Numbered from the stretch's first letter, positions 7,922 through 17,242 are shown. The stretch: DNA of 64,000 nt from JAFEDN01 sp963697455 (GCA_963697455.1 CAVOOI010000029.1:1-64000), one strand, 5' to 3'. Notes: generated by a model not told the origin, from the letters alone. Numbers and translations: made by a program.

Positions 7922-8587
7922 ATGGCAAAAACTGGAATTACCTACGAGCAAGTCGCGCGTACCTGCCAAACAATGCTCAAGGAAGGACAAACCATCACCG
8001 CTCGCGGGATCATGGCCAAAACGGGCGGCTCTCCAAATCTTATCGTGAAACATTGGCAACAGTGGCGTCGAGAACAGGAAGATATTGCGTTGGTAGCAAT
8101 GGGTGAAGAACTCTCTCCTCAGATTAAACAGGCCATATTAGCGGAATGCGCCCGCAAAACCACCGCTGTTAAACAGCAACTGGCGGGGCAAGTAGCAACC
8201 GCCGAGCAGCATCTGACAGAAATCCAGGAACTACTTCAACAAGCAGCGCTTGAAAAAGATACATTGGCGACTGCTGCCAATAAAGCTAATCAGCAAATTA
8301 TTGAACAAGATAAACGTCAGGCTGTGACGGAGCAACGACTTCTAGATATCGAACAACGCAATAAAGAAATTGAACAACTATACCGAGAATCCTCCTTGGC
8401 ACACGAGCGGGTCAACACTGAAAAAACGATGATTGAAAAACAGAAGGAGAGCTTAGAAAAGCGGATCGATTATTTAGAACGACAACTTCAAGAGTTACAA
8501 AACAGTAAACATCAAAGTGAGCTAGCAGCTGCTGCTTTCAAAGCGAGTCATAGCAAAGAGGAACCTTCACAGAAAATTAGCAGCTAA
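7922..8587 (+). CDS. KfrA-like DNA-binding coiled-coil protein
   Basis: A 221-residue protein. Residues 1-60 match the N-terminal DNA-binding region of plasmid KfrA proteins (TYEQVARTCQTMLKEGQ, then TARGIMAKTGGSPN and HWQQW). Residues 75-205 form one long Gln/Glu/Lys-rich coiled coil. KfrA is an autorepressor associated with plasmid maintenance; here it probably serves an integrated element. The ATG at 7922 follows AGGGGAC and the palindromic operator described above. The broken integrase lies convergently just downstream. Base composition is less AT-rich than the surroundings, consistent with transfer. Confidence 0.75.
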   Translation: MAKTGITYEQVARTCQTMLKEGQTITARGIMAKTGGSPNLIVKHWQQWRREQEDIALVAMGEELSPQIKQAILAECARKTTAVKQQLAGQVATAEQHLTEIQELLQQAALEKDTLATAANKANQQIIEQDKRQAVTEQRLLDIEQRNKEIEQLYRESSLAHERVNTEKTMIEKQKESLEKRIDYLERQLQELQNSKHQSELAAAAFKASHSKEEPSQKISS

Positions 8588-8609
8588 ACTCTCTAAATAA
8601 ATTGTGCCA

Positions 8610-9475
8610 TTAACCTATGTAATTTTTGACAATCTGAATGCGGCTATGACCCAACTCTTCGGTTAAAATCATGCGCGTTACGATGTCTTTTCGGCGCTGC
8701 TCATAATTGAAATCCTTTTGTTGGGGGCCACCAGCGATTGGGGCATCCCAGCCAGTTAATTCCTTATAGCGTTGCTGGGCATAAGCATGACGCAAACCAT
8801 GAGAGCGGATTCCAGAGTTACGAAGCTGTTTATCATAAACATACCGATGACGAATATAGGATTTTTCTTCAGGAATCAATGATCTCTGCCCATTCCAAGC
8901 TAAAAGTTTAGCTTCATCCAGCCAGCGACGCTGCTCTTCAGTGCGAATCGGAATTTCACGGCTGCGGTTCCCTTTACACCATGAACCTAAGAGGAGAAGC
9001 TTGCTCCCCTGGTCAGCAACATGTGGTTTAATCTTAAGTGATTCTTCCCTTCTAAGCCCAAAATGCCGCTGCAGTTCCAGAGACACGGACATAAGGATCA
9101 GTAATTTTAGAAACATCCGGGTTATGAATAGCCCGGCTTCCAAGAAGCCTAGCCTGGCGGGAACCAACTTGCAGTGCTTTATTACTGGGGATGAGCTGTC
9201 TTTTATCCATTAACTCAGCTAAACGGCGCAGTACCGACAGCCGGTTTTTTATTGTACTATTACACAAATTTTTCTCTTGCCAATGTCGGGTTAAAGCAAT
9301 GATATGCTTTTCTTTTAGGTGTTCGACTGAAGGAATTTTATAGCCCAAATCCACTATCTCACCGGCAATACGCCATAAATATTTGCGCCCGGTCATTGCG
9401 GATCGCATATGCATTTTCACGATCTTTTTGTAAAATGATGCCCAGAGATCGTTTTAGCTGAGTTTTAATACTCAT
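8610..9475 (-). pseudogene. int: Tyrosine integrase (Integrase_1/SG5 type) broken by two frameshifts
   Basis: One integrase can be read across three frames. It starts at ATG 9475 (ribosome site AAGGAAC) with MSIKTQLKRSLGIIL up to NDRAQ, continues in the second frame with KYLWRIAGEIVDLGYK and the core-binding region, and finishes in the third frame with the catalytic domain. Catalytic elements are visible: Arg in HFGLRREES, Lys in SWCKGNRSREIPI, H-x-x-R in SHGLRHAYAQ, His in ELGHSR and Tyr in VKNYIG. It belongs to the integrases of GI-type ICEs and integrates at a target such as a tRNA gene. The two shifts fall near 9385 and near 9070. As read, no active integrase can be made. Confidence 0.8.
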
Positions 9476-9556
9476 ACAAGTTCCTTTATTTTTTTATTAA
9501 TCTATTATCGTTAGCCAGTTTATACGGTTGATTTTGGTTAGTGTTATGTCTCAACG

Positions 9557-9594
9557 CACACCCCGTAAAGTGTGAATTGCCGAAAAATTTCGGC
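9557..9594. repeat. Two small hairpins upstream of the integrase
   Basis: CACAC (9557-9561) pairs with GTGTG (9570-9574), and GCCGAAA-AATTTCGGC (9579-9594) is a near-perfect palindrome. Lying 80-120 bases upstream of an integrase, they could be regulatory or recombination sites. The evidence is positional only. Confidence 0.35.
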
Positions 9595-9653
9595 TACAAG
9601 TCAGAGAAGAATCAATGGTTAATCACGATAGTAAGTGTGTGTAAATTTATTTT

Positions 9654-9830
9654 TTATTTTCTCGATATTTTCTTTGTAATCAGTTCGTGAATTATCTTTT
9701 TTATACTTGGTGTTATTTGTATAGCTTCATAAATATCTGTTTTACATTGCTTTAATAATTTCATTTTATCTTCTGATAAGTAATTAGATCTATATTCTTG
9801 TTTTTTTATGGTTTCCTGTTCTTTAGTCAT
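9654..9830 (-). CDS. Small hypothetical charged protein (58 aa)
   Basis: The frame opens MTKEQETIKKQEY, contains one Cys, and ends KKISRK. The ATG at 9830 has the ribosome site GGAG eight bases upstream. It is strongly helical and charged, without membrane segments. No family is recognised. It lies upstream of the integrase remnant on the same strand and might be an excisionase or regulatory partner, but that is only a positional guess. Confidence 0.45.
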   Translation of the reverse strand: MTKEQETIKKQEYRSNYLSEDKMKLLKQCKTDIYEAIQITPSIKKIIHELITKKISRK

Positions 9831-10417
9831 ATCTTGTTCTCCTATAATATATAGTTAAAAAATTTTCTTTATTCATTGCTTTACTTTATAGTATTTCAAT
9901 AGTCTAAAGTTTATTACTTATTTATGTTTCAATAGTTACTGATTAATTCAATTATGTTTTTTTAAATATTCCGCTTATTTCCTTAGATGTCTTTTGGATC
10001 TTTTTTTCGTTATTTGATTATATTTAAGTTATTTTTAAATTAATAGAACCCTTAAAGAAAGGACGCACTTATCACTTGTGGGCAATAAGTAACAAGAGAG
10101 AATAATACTCACTTAGAATATTATTAGCGTTATTTACCGAGTAAGTAACCTAGAGAAGAGGAAATGATAACCGGATAAAAGATTACCCATGTTATCATTA
10201 TGTTCTATAGTTTTATGTCGTGTAGAACGACGACCAATTATGTATATAATAAATATTTTTTAGATAAAGTCAATAATTTTAGAAATTATTTTTAAATTAA
10301 GCTGAAATTGGTGGTCTTTTTAAAAATACCATCCCTTAGAGTTTCCTAGCTGTCCCTTGTTTACAGTGACAGTTTTTTAAAAATTTTTATTCTAATTGAA
10401 TGAGTTATCTTTCCAGA
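9831..10417. other. Very AT-rich intergenic stretch
   Basis: No coding frame is seen. A weak stem CTGTC/GACAG followed by six T lies at about 10347-10377 and could be a terminator. Confidence 0.4.
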
Positions 10418-10458
10418 TATCGCTACGTCACTGAGTAAAACTCAGTGACGTAGCGATA
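10418..10458. repeat. Perfect 19-bp inverted repeat with 3-base loop
   Basis: TATCGCTACGTCACTGAGT (10418-10436) pairs perfectly with 10440-10458 around AAA. No T-run follows on either side, so it is not a typical terminator. It may be an operator, a resolved IS end pair or a recombination site. It lies at the transition from very AT-rich DNA to more balanced DNA. Confidence 0.7.
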
Positions 10459-10488
10459 AGGCAGGCACATAGCCCCCATGGCTGTTGA

Positions 10489-10815
10489 GTGGTCGCGCTC
10501 TTCCACAGATATATAAAAGAAATCCATGTCGATGTGAATAATTTTACGAAGTTGCACAGCATGAACAGACATGAGCCTAAGTCCGGAGGCTTCTTAACGT
10601 TTTCTAGCTTCTTCTGGGACATCTACCGTAATACCTTGCTTCTGGATGAGATGCTGAACATACCGATCGGCAAGAGAACACCGGAATACATGGAGAAGAT
10701 AACCAATCGTTTTATTGATGTTAACTCTAATAAAAGCTAAAAAATTTACCATATTTACTTCCCGTTGAATAATAGATAATCCATTCAAGTGTAAATGATA
10801 TTGAATTCCTTCCAA
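10489..10815. other. Ambiguous short coding stretch, strand undecided
   Basis: Both strands are open here. The plus frame (10489-10740, GTG start) contains FSSFFWDIYRNTLLLDEML. The minus frame (10594-10815, TTG start) ends with LADRYVQHLIQKQG. Neither has an ATG with a good ribosome site nor a recognisable motif, so I cannot choose. It could be the remnant of one gene. Confidence 0.3.
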
Positions 10816-10866
10816 GACGTCAACTCAATCGCATACAACTTCTAGATGCCCTCTGGAAAGTTAGTT

Positions 10867-11349
10867 TTAATAACTTTTGGCAACAGTAGTGGCTACGATA
10901 GCTTTTTCTACGGTCAACTCGGTTCCACGAAAAACCGGCTTTGTTTGTGTGGAAAATAGATTTCTTTTGGATATGGCCATATGGACAGTAGTCATAGTCT
11001 GATCAATTTTATCTCTTCGGAGTCTACCAATCAGGATATTTTGCGCAGTATCACAAGACTCGCTGGAAAAAGTCGTCGCAGAATTGCGATCACCTCGGGA
11101 AAGGGTTAAGGCCACGCGGCATCGTTGAAAAAATTTGTCAGACGCAAACAATGCATCATAATTGATACCTTTATCAGAAGGAACTGATTCAGCTTCATGG
11201 AGACTTCTGGTAAGGTCATCGTCTGCTTTACTATCGCCTAATGCACAATAAGCCATCTTGCCTATTAAACAAACAGCAGCCAGCTTAGGAATTGTTTTTG
11301 GGCGAACTATAGTTGATAAGGTTTTCACCACATAAGCCATTCTAGTCAT
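10867..11349 (-). CDS. Hypothetical protein (160 aa)
   Basis: The ATG at 11349 has a strong ribosome site (AGGAGA, 7 bases upstream). The N-terminal 30 residues are moderately hydrophobic with basic residues (VVKTLSTIVRPK, AAVCLIGKMAYC), followed by a polar domain with several cysteines. No family is recognised, and no signal peptide is obvious. It lies alone, with AT-rich DNA on both sides. It could be an effector-like or lineage-specific protein; this is a guess from the setting. Confidence 0.5.
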   Translation of the reverse strand: MTRMAYVVKTLSTIVRPKTIPKLAAVCLIGKMAYCALGDSKADDDLTRSLHEAESVPSDKGINYDALFASDKFFQRCRVALTLSRGDRNSATTFSSESCDTAQNILIGRLRRDKIDQTMTTVHMAISKRNLFSTQTKPVFRGTELTVEKAIVATTVAKSY

Positions 11350-11544
11350 TTTAATTTCTCCTAATCTTGATTAATTTTTATTGTAATCCAGAAATAACAG
11401 ATGGTTTTTATCGTTAAAAACAATTACGATTTATTGTCCCTAACTCGACCTGGTTTCTAGTCACCAATTTTAGCACTCTTGTTAAACATTTAAAATGACC
11501 CTATCTGCCGACTAATAGGTATTAACTTAAAAATCAGCACACGA

Positions 11545-12558
11545 TTATACAGTTATTTTTGGCGAACATTTATTTTTTAATTTTGGTAAAGCACCCAGGG
11601 CAAATCTCTTTATTGAATTGGTACATAGATGGTGACCCAACGTCATAAAATTAAAGATAAAGGCAAAATTATTAATTCCTGTTTCATCTTTAATAGTATT
11701 AATCTTTGCAACACAACTCTCCGTATTGCCAAATAAACAAAACTCTTTGTCAAAAAAATTGAAATCAATCGACATTTTATATTCATTTTCTAATGAGACA
11801 ATTAGTTTTGGAAATTGCGTTTCAATGTTACGTATGAAAGGAGTTTCAATATCATTTTTGGCTTCTTGATCACTGATCCCACAGTAAAGACAGCGGCTTA
11901 AAATAACCTGTGGGCCTAATTTAAATACATCTACGAAGTGATCTTCATAAAGTTTTTTCTTTGTTTTAATGGTTTTAAGATTTTGGAAAGCATGTAAAAA
12001 AATTCCAACCCCCTTACGTGCAGCCGCTATGATGGATTCATCATTCCCGGCTATGAAAAATATTGGCGGCATTGGTTTTTGTACCAATGGAGGATAGAGT
12101 TGGGTAGCTGGAATTTTATAGAATGAACCCGAATGTGAATTTAAATTGTCTTGCCAAAGCTTTTGCATAATTTCAAATTGCTCGTCAAACTTTTTCCAGG
12201 CTTTTTTAACAGGTGATTGGAAAACCTCATGGTAATGATTGCTTAAACTAGTTCGAGTTAAACCGATGATGAGCCTACCGTGGCTCAGCATGTCTAAATT
12301 AGCAAAATCTTCTGCTAATCTTACCGGATGATGCAGGGTACTGATGCAGGCAGCAAAACCGATTTTTATATTTTGTGTTTTTGCTGCAATATAACCGGCG
12401 GTAATGAGAGGGGAAGACCATAATTGGTTTCCTTGGTCAAAGTGCTTTTCAGTCAACCAAACGCTGGTATAACCGAGCTGATCAGCCAGGACTGCTTGCT
12501 CTATAGAATCGTGATATGTGGAATTTTGACTAGGACTGATATAGAGACCAATTTTCAT
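11545..12558 (-). CDS. LLM-class (luciferase-like) flavin-dependent oxidoreductase
   Basis: A 337-residue protein of the bacterial luciferase-like monooxygenase family, cytoplasmic, using reduced FMN or F420-type cofactors on an unknown substrate. Family hallmarks are visible: the opening strand MKIGLYISPSQ, LADQLGYTSVWLTEKHF (residues 25-41), KIGFAACISTLHHPVRLAED, and the phosphate-binding-type motif LSHGRLIIGLTRT (about residue 92). It is close to the usual length of 330-340. The ATG at 12558 has AGGTAGGAAAG upstream. It stands alone, and the substrate cannot be inferred from context. Confidence 0.8.
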   Translation of the reverse strand: MKIGLYISPSQNSTYHDSIEQAVLADQLGYTSVWLTEKHFDQGNQLWSSPLITAGYIAAKTQNIKIGFAACISTLHHPVRLAEDFANLDMLSHGRLIIGLTRTSLSNHYHEVFQSPVKKAWKKFDEQFEIMQKLWQDNLNSHSGSFYKIPATQLYPPLVQKPMPPIFFIAGNDESIIAAARKGVGIFLHAFQNLKTIKTKKKLYEDHFVDVFKLGPQVILSRCLYCGISDQEAKNDIETPFIRNIETQFPKLIVSLENEYKMSIDFNFFDKEFCLFGNTESCVAKINTIKDETGINNFAFIFNFMTLGHHLCTNSIKRFALGALPKLKNKCSPKITV

Positions 12559-12808
12559 GAGCTTTCCTACCTTTGCGCTCCTTACAATACAAGAACATTA
12601 GTGAGTATTCTTTCTGAAAGACCCAGAGTAGTCAATCGGTTTGGTCTAAATCCTTCAATTTCGTCAGACAATGGTTATTCACTTTTATTTGTTTTGTAAT
12701 TTTAGGGTTGAAAATTATTCAAAAAATCCTTTTTTGATCTAGTATTAAGGAATAAAGGGACGTCAAGACATAAAAAAGGTATATAAAGTACATTAAGTGG
12801 GGTATATT

Positions 12809-13174
12809 ATGTTTAAATTATTTATTTGTATGTCACTTTGCTTACTCATTTCTTCAGTTTACGCCAACCATTCTAGCCATATTGTCGTTCAAAATGAATA
12901 CTTTCCAAAGCCTGGTAAAGAAAAAGAGGTATATGAACTACGTTTGCAAGCCACAAAAATATTGGCTAAGTTAGGAGTACCTACCGGGAGAGTATTAGAA
13001 CGCATGAATGTAGGAGACAGGCCGTATGTGATGTGGGAATGTGATTATGCTTCCATTGAGGAAAGAGGAAAAACTGTTAAATTGGTTAGCCAATCCGCAG
13101 ATTTTAAAAGAGTTGAGACTCAGATGGGAACACTCATTAATCGCTTTGAAAGGCTCACTTGGAAAACAGAATAG
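12809..13174 (+). CDS. Exported small protein with a dimeric alpha-beta barrel-like domain
   Basis: The ATG at 12809 (an in-frame GTG lies four codons earlier) opens a signal peptide (FKLFICMSLCLLISSVYA, cleavage probably after Ala) and a domain of about 100 residues. The phrases VVQNEYFPKPGKEKEVYELR and PYVMWECDYAS resemble the ferredoxin-like folds of NIPSNAP or antibiotic-biosynthesis-monooxygenase proteins. Those are often small oxygenases or haem/ligand binders, but catalytic residues are not evident. The location is periplasmic or secreted. It stands divergent from the flavin oxidoreductase, separated by about 250 bases. Confidence 0.55.
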   Translation: MFKLFICMSLCLLISSVYANHSSHIVVQNEYFPKPGKEKEVYELRLQATKILAKLGVPTGRVLERMNVGDRPYVMWECDYASIEERGKTVKLVSQSADFKRVETQMGTLINRFERLTWKTE

Positions 13175-13285
13175 GGGCTCGGAAAGAATAACTCCAGTTT
13201 GGGATTACACCATCATGGAATCTTCCTGGAATCCCTGTACGTTGGCAGTGAGAGAACCAGGAAACCCCTAGTGTATTCACAAACT

Positions 13286-13468
13286 TTAAATCTGGCATAC
13301 ACTACGCCGTGAGGAAACCGGCGCCCCACTGGGTAATCGAATACGGTTGTTAAAAATGTTATTGGAATTCCCAGCCACAGCGGAAGACCCCTTCAATTCT
13401 TTTTTCAACTCAGCAGTGGTCGATGCAGAATCCTTGTTTGTAGTAGCAGCTTTTTGATACCATTTTTC
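13286..13468 (-). pseudogene. Orphan C-terminal gene fragment
   Basis: A minus-strand frame of 60 codons without a start reads EKWYQKAATTNKDSASTT and ends with VSSRRSVCQI. The Lys/Ser/Thr/Ala-rich sequence looks protein-like, but it begins right after a stop and has no ribosome site. It is probably the tail of a deleted gene. The rest of 13175-13744 holds nothing I can support. Confidence 0.3.
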
Positions 13469-13744
13469 CTAACCGCATGTTAGATATTTTATTTTAGCCA
13501 TAGAAAAACAAGATTATTTTAATAAATCTCTAATCAGCATATTTGATATGCCATAATTCGTATTCATAAACCCCAGCTTCCAGGAAATATACGTGTAATT
13601 GTTAGACAATAAAATCTCTATGCAAGGTTTTAGATGAATGCAAATTTTAATCCGTTGATTAATTTTAGTATTAAATCGAAATATGCGGATTTGGTTTCGG
13701 CGGTATAAGGCTAAAATTTAACACTCTTTTTCATTTATAATAAT

Positions 13745-15244
13745 TTAGATTGAAAATGAGGGTTTAGTCTCAATTACATTCTTAGCTTCCCGTAATGAAA
13801 AAAATAACATATTAGAATAAAAATTAGTGGAGCCAGATGGCGAATAATTAATCATTGCCTTATGGGGATATTTATTATAAGTTTGTTTAGCGTTTATTGA
13901 AAATAGAGCGACAATAAAAGTTAATGTTAAAAAAGTAAAACGATAGTCATATAATGACGCTATTAGCAAAATAGGGATGACTAACTTAAAGACAATTTTA
14001 CTCATTAAATCATTTTTGACTTTCTTCGCAGAATGTTTAATTAAGTCATACCATATTACTCTTTTATCAAAATTATTAGATTCCGCATGATAATCCCATA
14101 TTAGTTTTTGTCGAAATAAAGCTGAGCGCGGATTGTTAGAATTTTTTTTAAATTCATCGTTTATGATAATTTGCCAAATTTCCTTTGGAAAAGAATTCAT
14201 TAATAGATTTATTAAAATAGAATTATTATTTTGAAATAATTTTTGGATTGGAGTTTTTTTATTCTTGTTTTCAATTTTGAAACTTTCAATTATTTCTTTC
14301 TGGAATTTTCTCCCAATTAATATTGTAAAAATTTTCATATTTTCTAATGTAAGAATATGGCTAATTGTTTCACCATCAGAATTTTGAGTCATAAATATTT
14401 CTTTTATCCATATATCTGGCACTAAATGAATAAAATTAGTTCTGCAACATCTGAAAATATAGTGTAATAAATTACTACCTAATTCATCTATTGTATTAAT
14501 CAAATAAAAAATTTCATTTTCATTCCGTTTAACTTCATCTCGAAATAATTCGATCTTGTTATGTTGCACATACCAAAACAGATTAAGAATTCTATCTTCT
14601 TTTATATTTTTCAAAGTAATATATGCCGCCGGGCTACTCCAAGACAATCCCTTATGAAATGCACCGAGAGTTAAAGATAAATCGAAAATATCTTCATTTT
14701 TTGCTACAGCAGGCTTAATTATTAATTTAAGCTTAGTGCGTAATTGCTCCACAGACCAATTTACACAATTATTGTTATAGAAATTGTACGGTGAATATTG
14801 ATTTTTTCCTAGCGCAGCCTGTTTTCTCAGCGGAATGAGAAATTCTTTATTGACATAATAAAAAGGCAAAACCCAATATCGGAAATATATTGCAAGACTT
14901 TTAACACTTTCTTCTATTTCCATACGTTTATATGGATTTATATAAAAAGTTTTTTCTATTATCTTTCCCTTTGTGGCTTTGATCATTTTTAATTTATTTG
15001 TATTCGAAAAGCAGGAAACGATCATTTCTTCGAAATCAAAATTAATCACATCATTGGTAAAAGATTTCTCTTCTTCTTTAATGATGCGGTCAAATTTTGA
15101 AACAGTATGCTTGCTATCTTCTATCATTTCAACGCCAATAGTAGCATGATTAGAATTTTGAGAGGAATAGCTAAAGAATACAACACAGATATTATCATTG
15201 AGTATTAAATTCTTGATATATACGCTTTGAATTTCGTTTCTCAT
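13745..15244 (-). CDS. Effector-like protein with an NNC motif, helical repeats and a C-terminal membrane hairpin (499 aa)
   Basis: The N-terminal 190 residues contain YNFYNNNCVNWSVEQL at about residue 155, resembling the active-site Cys segment of NlpC/P60-like (LRAT/DUF4105-like) hydrolases. The middle is helical and ankyrin-like (ELGSNLLHYIFRCC, GETISHILTLENM). Near residues 420-450 there are one or two membrane segments (LVIPILLIASLYDY, FTFLTLTFIVALFSI). It starts 9 bases after the lipase stop, with no clear ribosome site, so translation is probably coupled. The combination suggests a secreted effector, but no secretion signal can be proven from sequence. Confidence 0.6.
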   Translation of the reverse strand: MRNEIQSVYIKNLILNDNICVVFFSYSSQNSNHATIGVEMIEDSKHTVSKFDRIIKEEEKSFTNDVINFDFEEMIVSCFSNTNKLKMIKATKGKIIEKTFYINPYKRMEIEESVKSLAIYFRYWVLPFYYVNKEFLIPLRKQAALGKNQYSPYNFYNNNCVNWSVEQLRTKLKLIIKPAVAKNEDIFDLSLTLGAFHKGLSWSSPAAYITLKNIKEDRILNLFWYVQHNKIELFRDEVKRNENEIFYLINTIDELGSNLLHYIFRCCRTNFIHLVPDIWIKEIFMTQNSDGETISHILTLENMKIFTILIGRKFQKEIIESFKIENKNKKTPIQKLFQNNNSILINLLMNSFPKEIWQIIINDEFKKNSNNPRSALFRQKLIWDYHAESNNFDKRVIWYDLIKHSAKKVKNDLMSKIVFKLVIPILLIASLYDYRFTFLTLTFIVALFSINAKQTYNKYPHKAMINYSPSGSTNFYSNMLFFSLREAKNVIETKPSFSI

Positions 15245-15253
15245 AAAAATAAT

Positions 15254-16312
15254 TTATAAAATATAACACAATCCAGACGTCGCTGTTTGATTCTCTTTAT
15301 AAACGAAATCCATTATTCTAACGATTTGTTTCTCTAGCTCTTCATTATGATGGGTAACTTTCTCTAATTTGGATAACAACTTAAGTGGTTCAACTAGGAT
15401 ATCGGCTACATCGAATTGCTCTTGAGATAACTTAGAAACTAATTTTTCTAGTGAAAGCCAATGGTTTATTGAAACAAAATGACAAGTTTCTAGATCATTA
15501 ATCAATTCTTCTAATTTATGGCAAAAACAAGTTCTATATATTATAGAATCCCCCATAGTCAGTTCCTTTGCCTTTTTTAGTCCTCCCTCAATCATAGACT
15601 GAGGAAACGCCGCACGCCCTTTGGTGACCACTAATGAAGAATAATGCAGAGCATGTGATAGACCCGTTGTTAATTTTTCCTCTCGCAACAATATATCTTT
15701 AAATTTCCGTTTTGATTTATATCTGTCGTTTCTTTGCTTGCAATCTAGATAAATGACTCCATCAGGATGAGAATAAAAAGTATTAATTAAATTAGGCTCG
15801 GCAACATAATTATAAGTTTTATGTTTGCGATGCAGCCGATAATTTTTATTAGTATTTTCGATGCCGGGACTATCAAAGGTGTATGCTTCCAGATCTAAAA
15901 CTTTACTGACGTATTCAGCAATAGCTCCACCCAGTGAATGCCCTATAAGGATAACTTTTTGACGAGAACAACAGAATATACCATGCTGGTTGCTTTTTTT
16001 AGAATCCTGTAATTCAGCTTGAATTCTTCTCGTATATTTTACCGCATCAGTACATTGAAAAGATAATCCCTTGCATGCTAACCAAAATGAGTTTACCAGA
16101 ATATCTTTGTAGTCTAAATCGACAACTTTAAATAATATAACGGTTTCATTACCTTTTCGATATGTGCGAATTGATATTTTTTCAAGAGGAACATCTATGT
16201 TAGTCGATTCAAACTTCCAGCCTTTCAGTTCCAGCTTAGAATCATCTAATTCGCATTCCACATCATAGCCAGCTTGACATAAATAGGCATAAGGCATGAT
16301 TTTTTCTTTCAT
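15254..16312 (-). CDS. Class 3-type lipase / alpha-beta hydrolase ending in a CaaX box
   Basis: A 352-residue protein with the nucleophile elbow VILIGHSLGGAIAEYV (GHSLGG, about residue 127) and a likely Asp/His pair in the following 100 residues (YTFDSPGIEN, SHPDGVIYLD). This is the lipase class 3 / Fungal_lipase-like fold acting on acyl esters. The last four residues are CYIL, preceded by a flexible NQTATSGL. It is a canonical CaaX box whose terminal Leu favours geranylgeranylation by host enzymes. The start at 16312 has GGAG at 9 bases. It is third in a four-gene minus-strand operon. Host-membrane targeting is inference. Confidence 0.75.
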   Translation of the reverse strand: MKEKIMPYAYLCQAGYDVECELDDSKLELKGWKFESTNIDVPLEKISIRTYRKGNETVILFKVVDLDYKDILVNSFWLACKGLSFQCTDAVKYTRRIQAELQDSKKSNQHGIFCCSRQKVILIGHSLGGAIAEYVSKVLDLEAYTFDSPGIENTNKNYRLHRKHKTYNYVAEPNLINTFYSHPDGVIYLDCKQRNDRYKSKRKFKDILLREEKLTTGLSHALHYSSLVVTKGRAAFPQSMIEGGLKKAKELTMGDSIIYRTCFCHKLEELINDLETCHFVSINHWLSLEKLVSKLSQEQFDVADILVEPLKLLSKLEKVTHHNEELEKQIVRIMDFVYKENQTATSGLCYIL

Positions 16313-17242
16313 ATTTGTTTACTCCAAGTTTTAAATGAGTTATTAAGTAAACTGACTATATTTGGTTTCAGAATCTTCATCATGTTGGAGTCTGAGACGT
16401 GATTGTCGTCCTCTTGTTCTTTGTTCAGGAATAAAGGTTTGTGATTGTAATTCTTTATATGAATTAAGTAAAATTGCTCGGCTGAGAGCAGCTTGTTTAT
16501 CCAATTCTCGTGCTCTATGATACCCAAGCCCTATAGTTAAGGGAGCGCTGATAATAACCATAAGTCCAATTACTGTTAGTAAAATCGACGAATCTTTTTG
16601 GTTATTACTGATCAATAGCAAGATCCCTAAAATAAACAAAAAAGAACCGACTTTAACCGAATAATTTAAAGTTTTCGAATGATTTAAAGTTTTTGTTCCT
16701 TCTTGATGAGGCGCAGTGAATGTTTCTAAAAATTTCTGATCAGTTATCATCTTATTACTAAAAGCTATTTTGCATTCCACATCAGGCATGGTTTTTTCTT
16801 TCATATTTGTTTACTCCAGGTTTTAAATGAGTTATTAAGTAAACTGACTATATTTGGTTTCAGAATCCTCATTATGCTGGAGTTTGAGACGTGATTGTCG
16901 TCCTCTTGCTCTTTGTTCAGGAATAAAGGTTTGCAATTGTAATTCTTTATGTGAATTAAGTAAACTTGCTCGGCTGAGAGCAGCTTGTTTATCCAATTCT
17001 CGTGCTCTATGATACCCAAGCCCCACAGTTAAGGGAGCGCTGATAATAGCCATAAGTCCAATTACTGTTAGTAAAAGCGACGAGTCTTTTTGGTTATCAC
17101 AGATCAGTAGCAAGATTCCTATAATAAACAAAAAAGAACCGGCTTTAACCGAATGATTTAAAGTGTTTGTTCCTTCTTGATGAGGCCCAGTGAACGTTTC
17201 TAAACACTTCTGATCAGTTATCATCTTATTACTAAAAGCTAT
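16289..17242 (-). repeat. Tandem duplication with about 492-base period
   Basis: Two copies, about 16289-16767 and 16781-17242, are highly similar. Each includes the end of the coiled-coil gene (from IAFSNKMITDQK to SETKYSQFT), the spacer with the ribosome site, and the first codons of the lipase gene (MKEK-x-MP). The copies differ by scattered substitutions and an 18-base insertion in one. The duplication created the 153-codon gene between the two parents. Divergence shows that it is not brand new. Confidence 0.85.
16343..16804 (-). CDS. Chimeric duplicate: lipase start fused to the coiled-coil protein's membrane tail (153 aa)
   Basis: The protein begins MKEKTMPDVECK, a shortened copy of the lipase start (MKEKIMP then DVECE after a 24-base gap). 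It then continues with a copy of the last 130 residues of the gene upstream: two membrane segments (FLFILGILLLIS and LLTVIGLMVIISAPLTIGLG) and the tail QRTRGRQSRLRLQ. It uses the lipase gene's duplicated ribosome site. The frame is intact, so a small two-pass membrane protein without the coiled coil can be made. Its function is unknown. Confidence 0.65.
   Translation of the reverse strand: MKEKTMPDVECKIAFSNKMITDQKFLETFTAPHQEGTKTLNHSKTLNYSVKVGSFLFILGILLLISNNQKDSSILLTVIGLMVIISAPLTIGLGYHRARELDKQAALSRAILLNSYKELQSQTFIPEQRTRGRQSRLRLQHDEDSETKYSQFT

Noticed and set aside
16309..16527. Short frames repeated at 16309-16527 and 16801-17019
   Set aside because: They are out-of-frame readings of the duplicated membrane segment; their repetition only reflects the tandem duplication.
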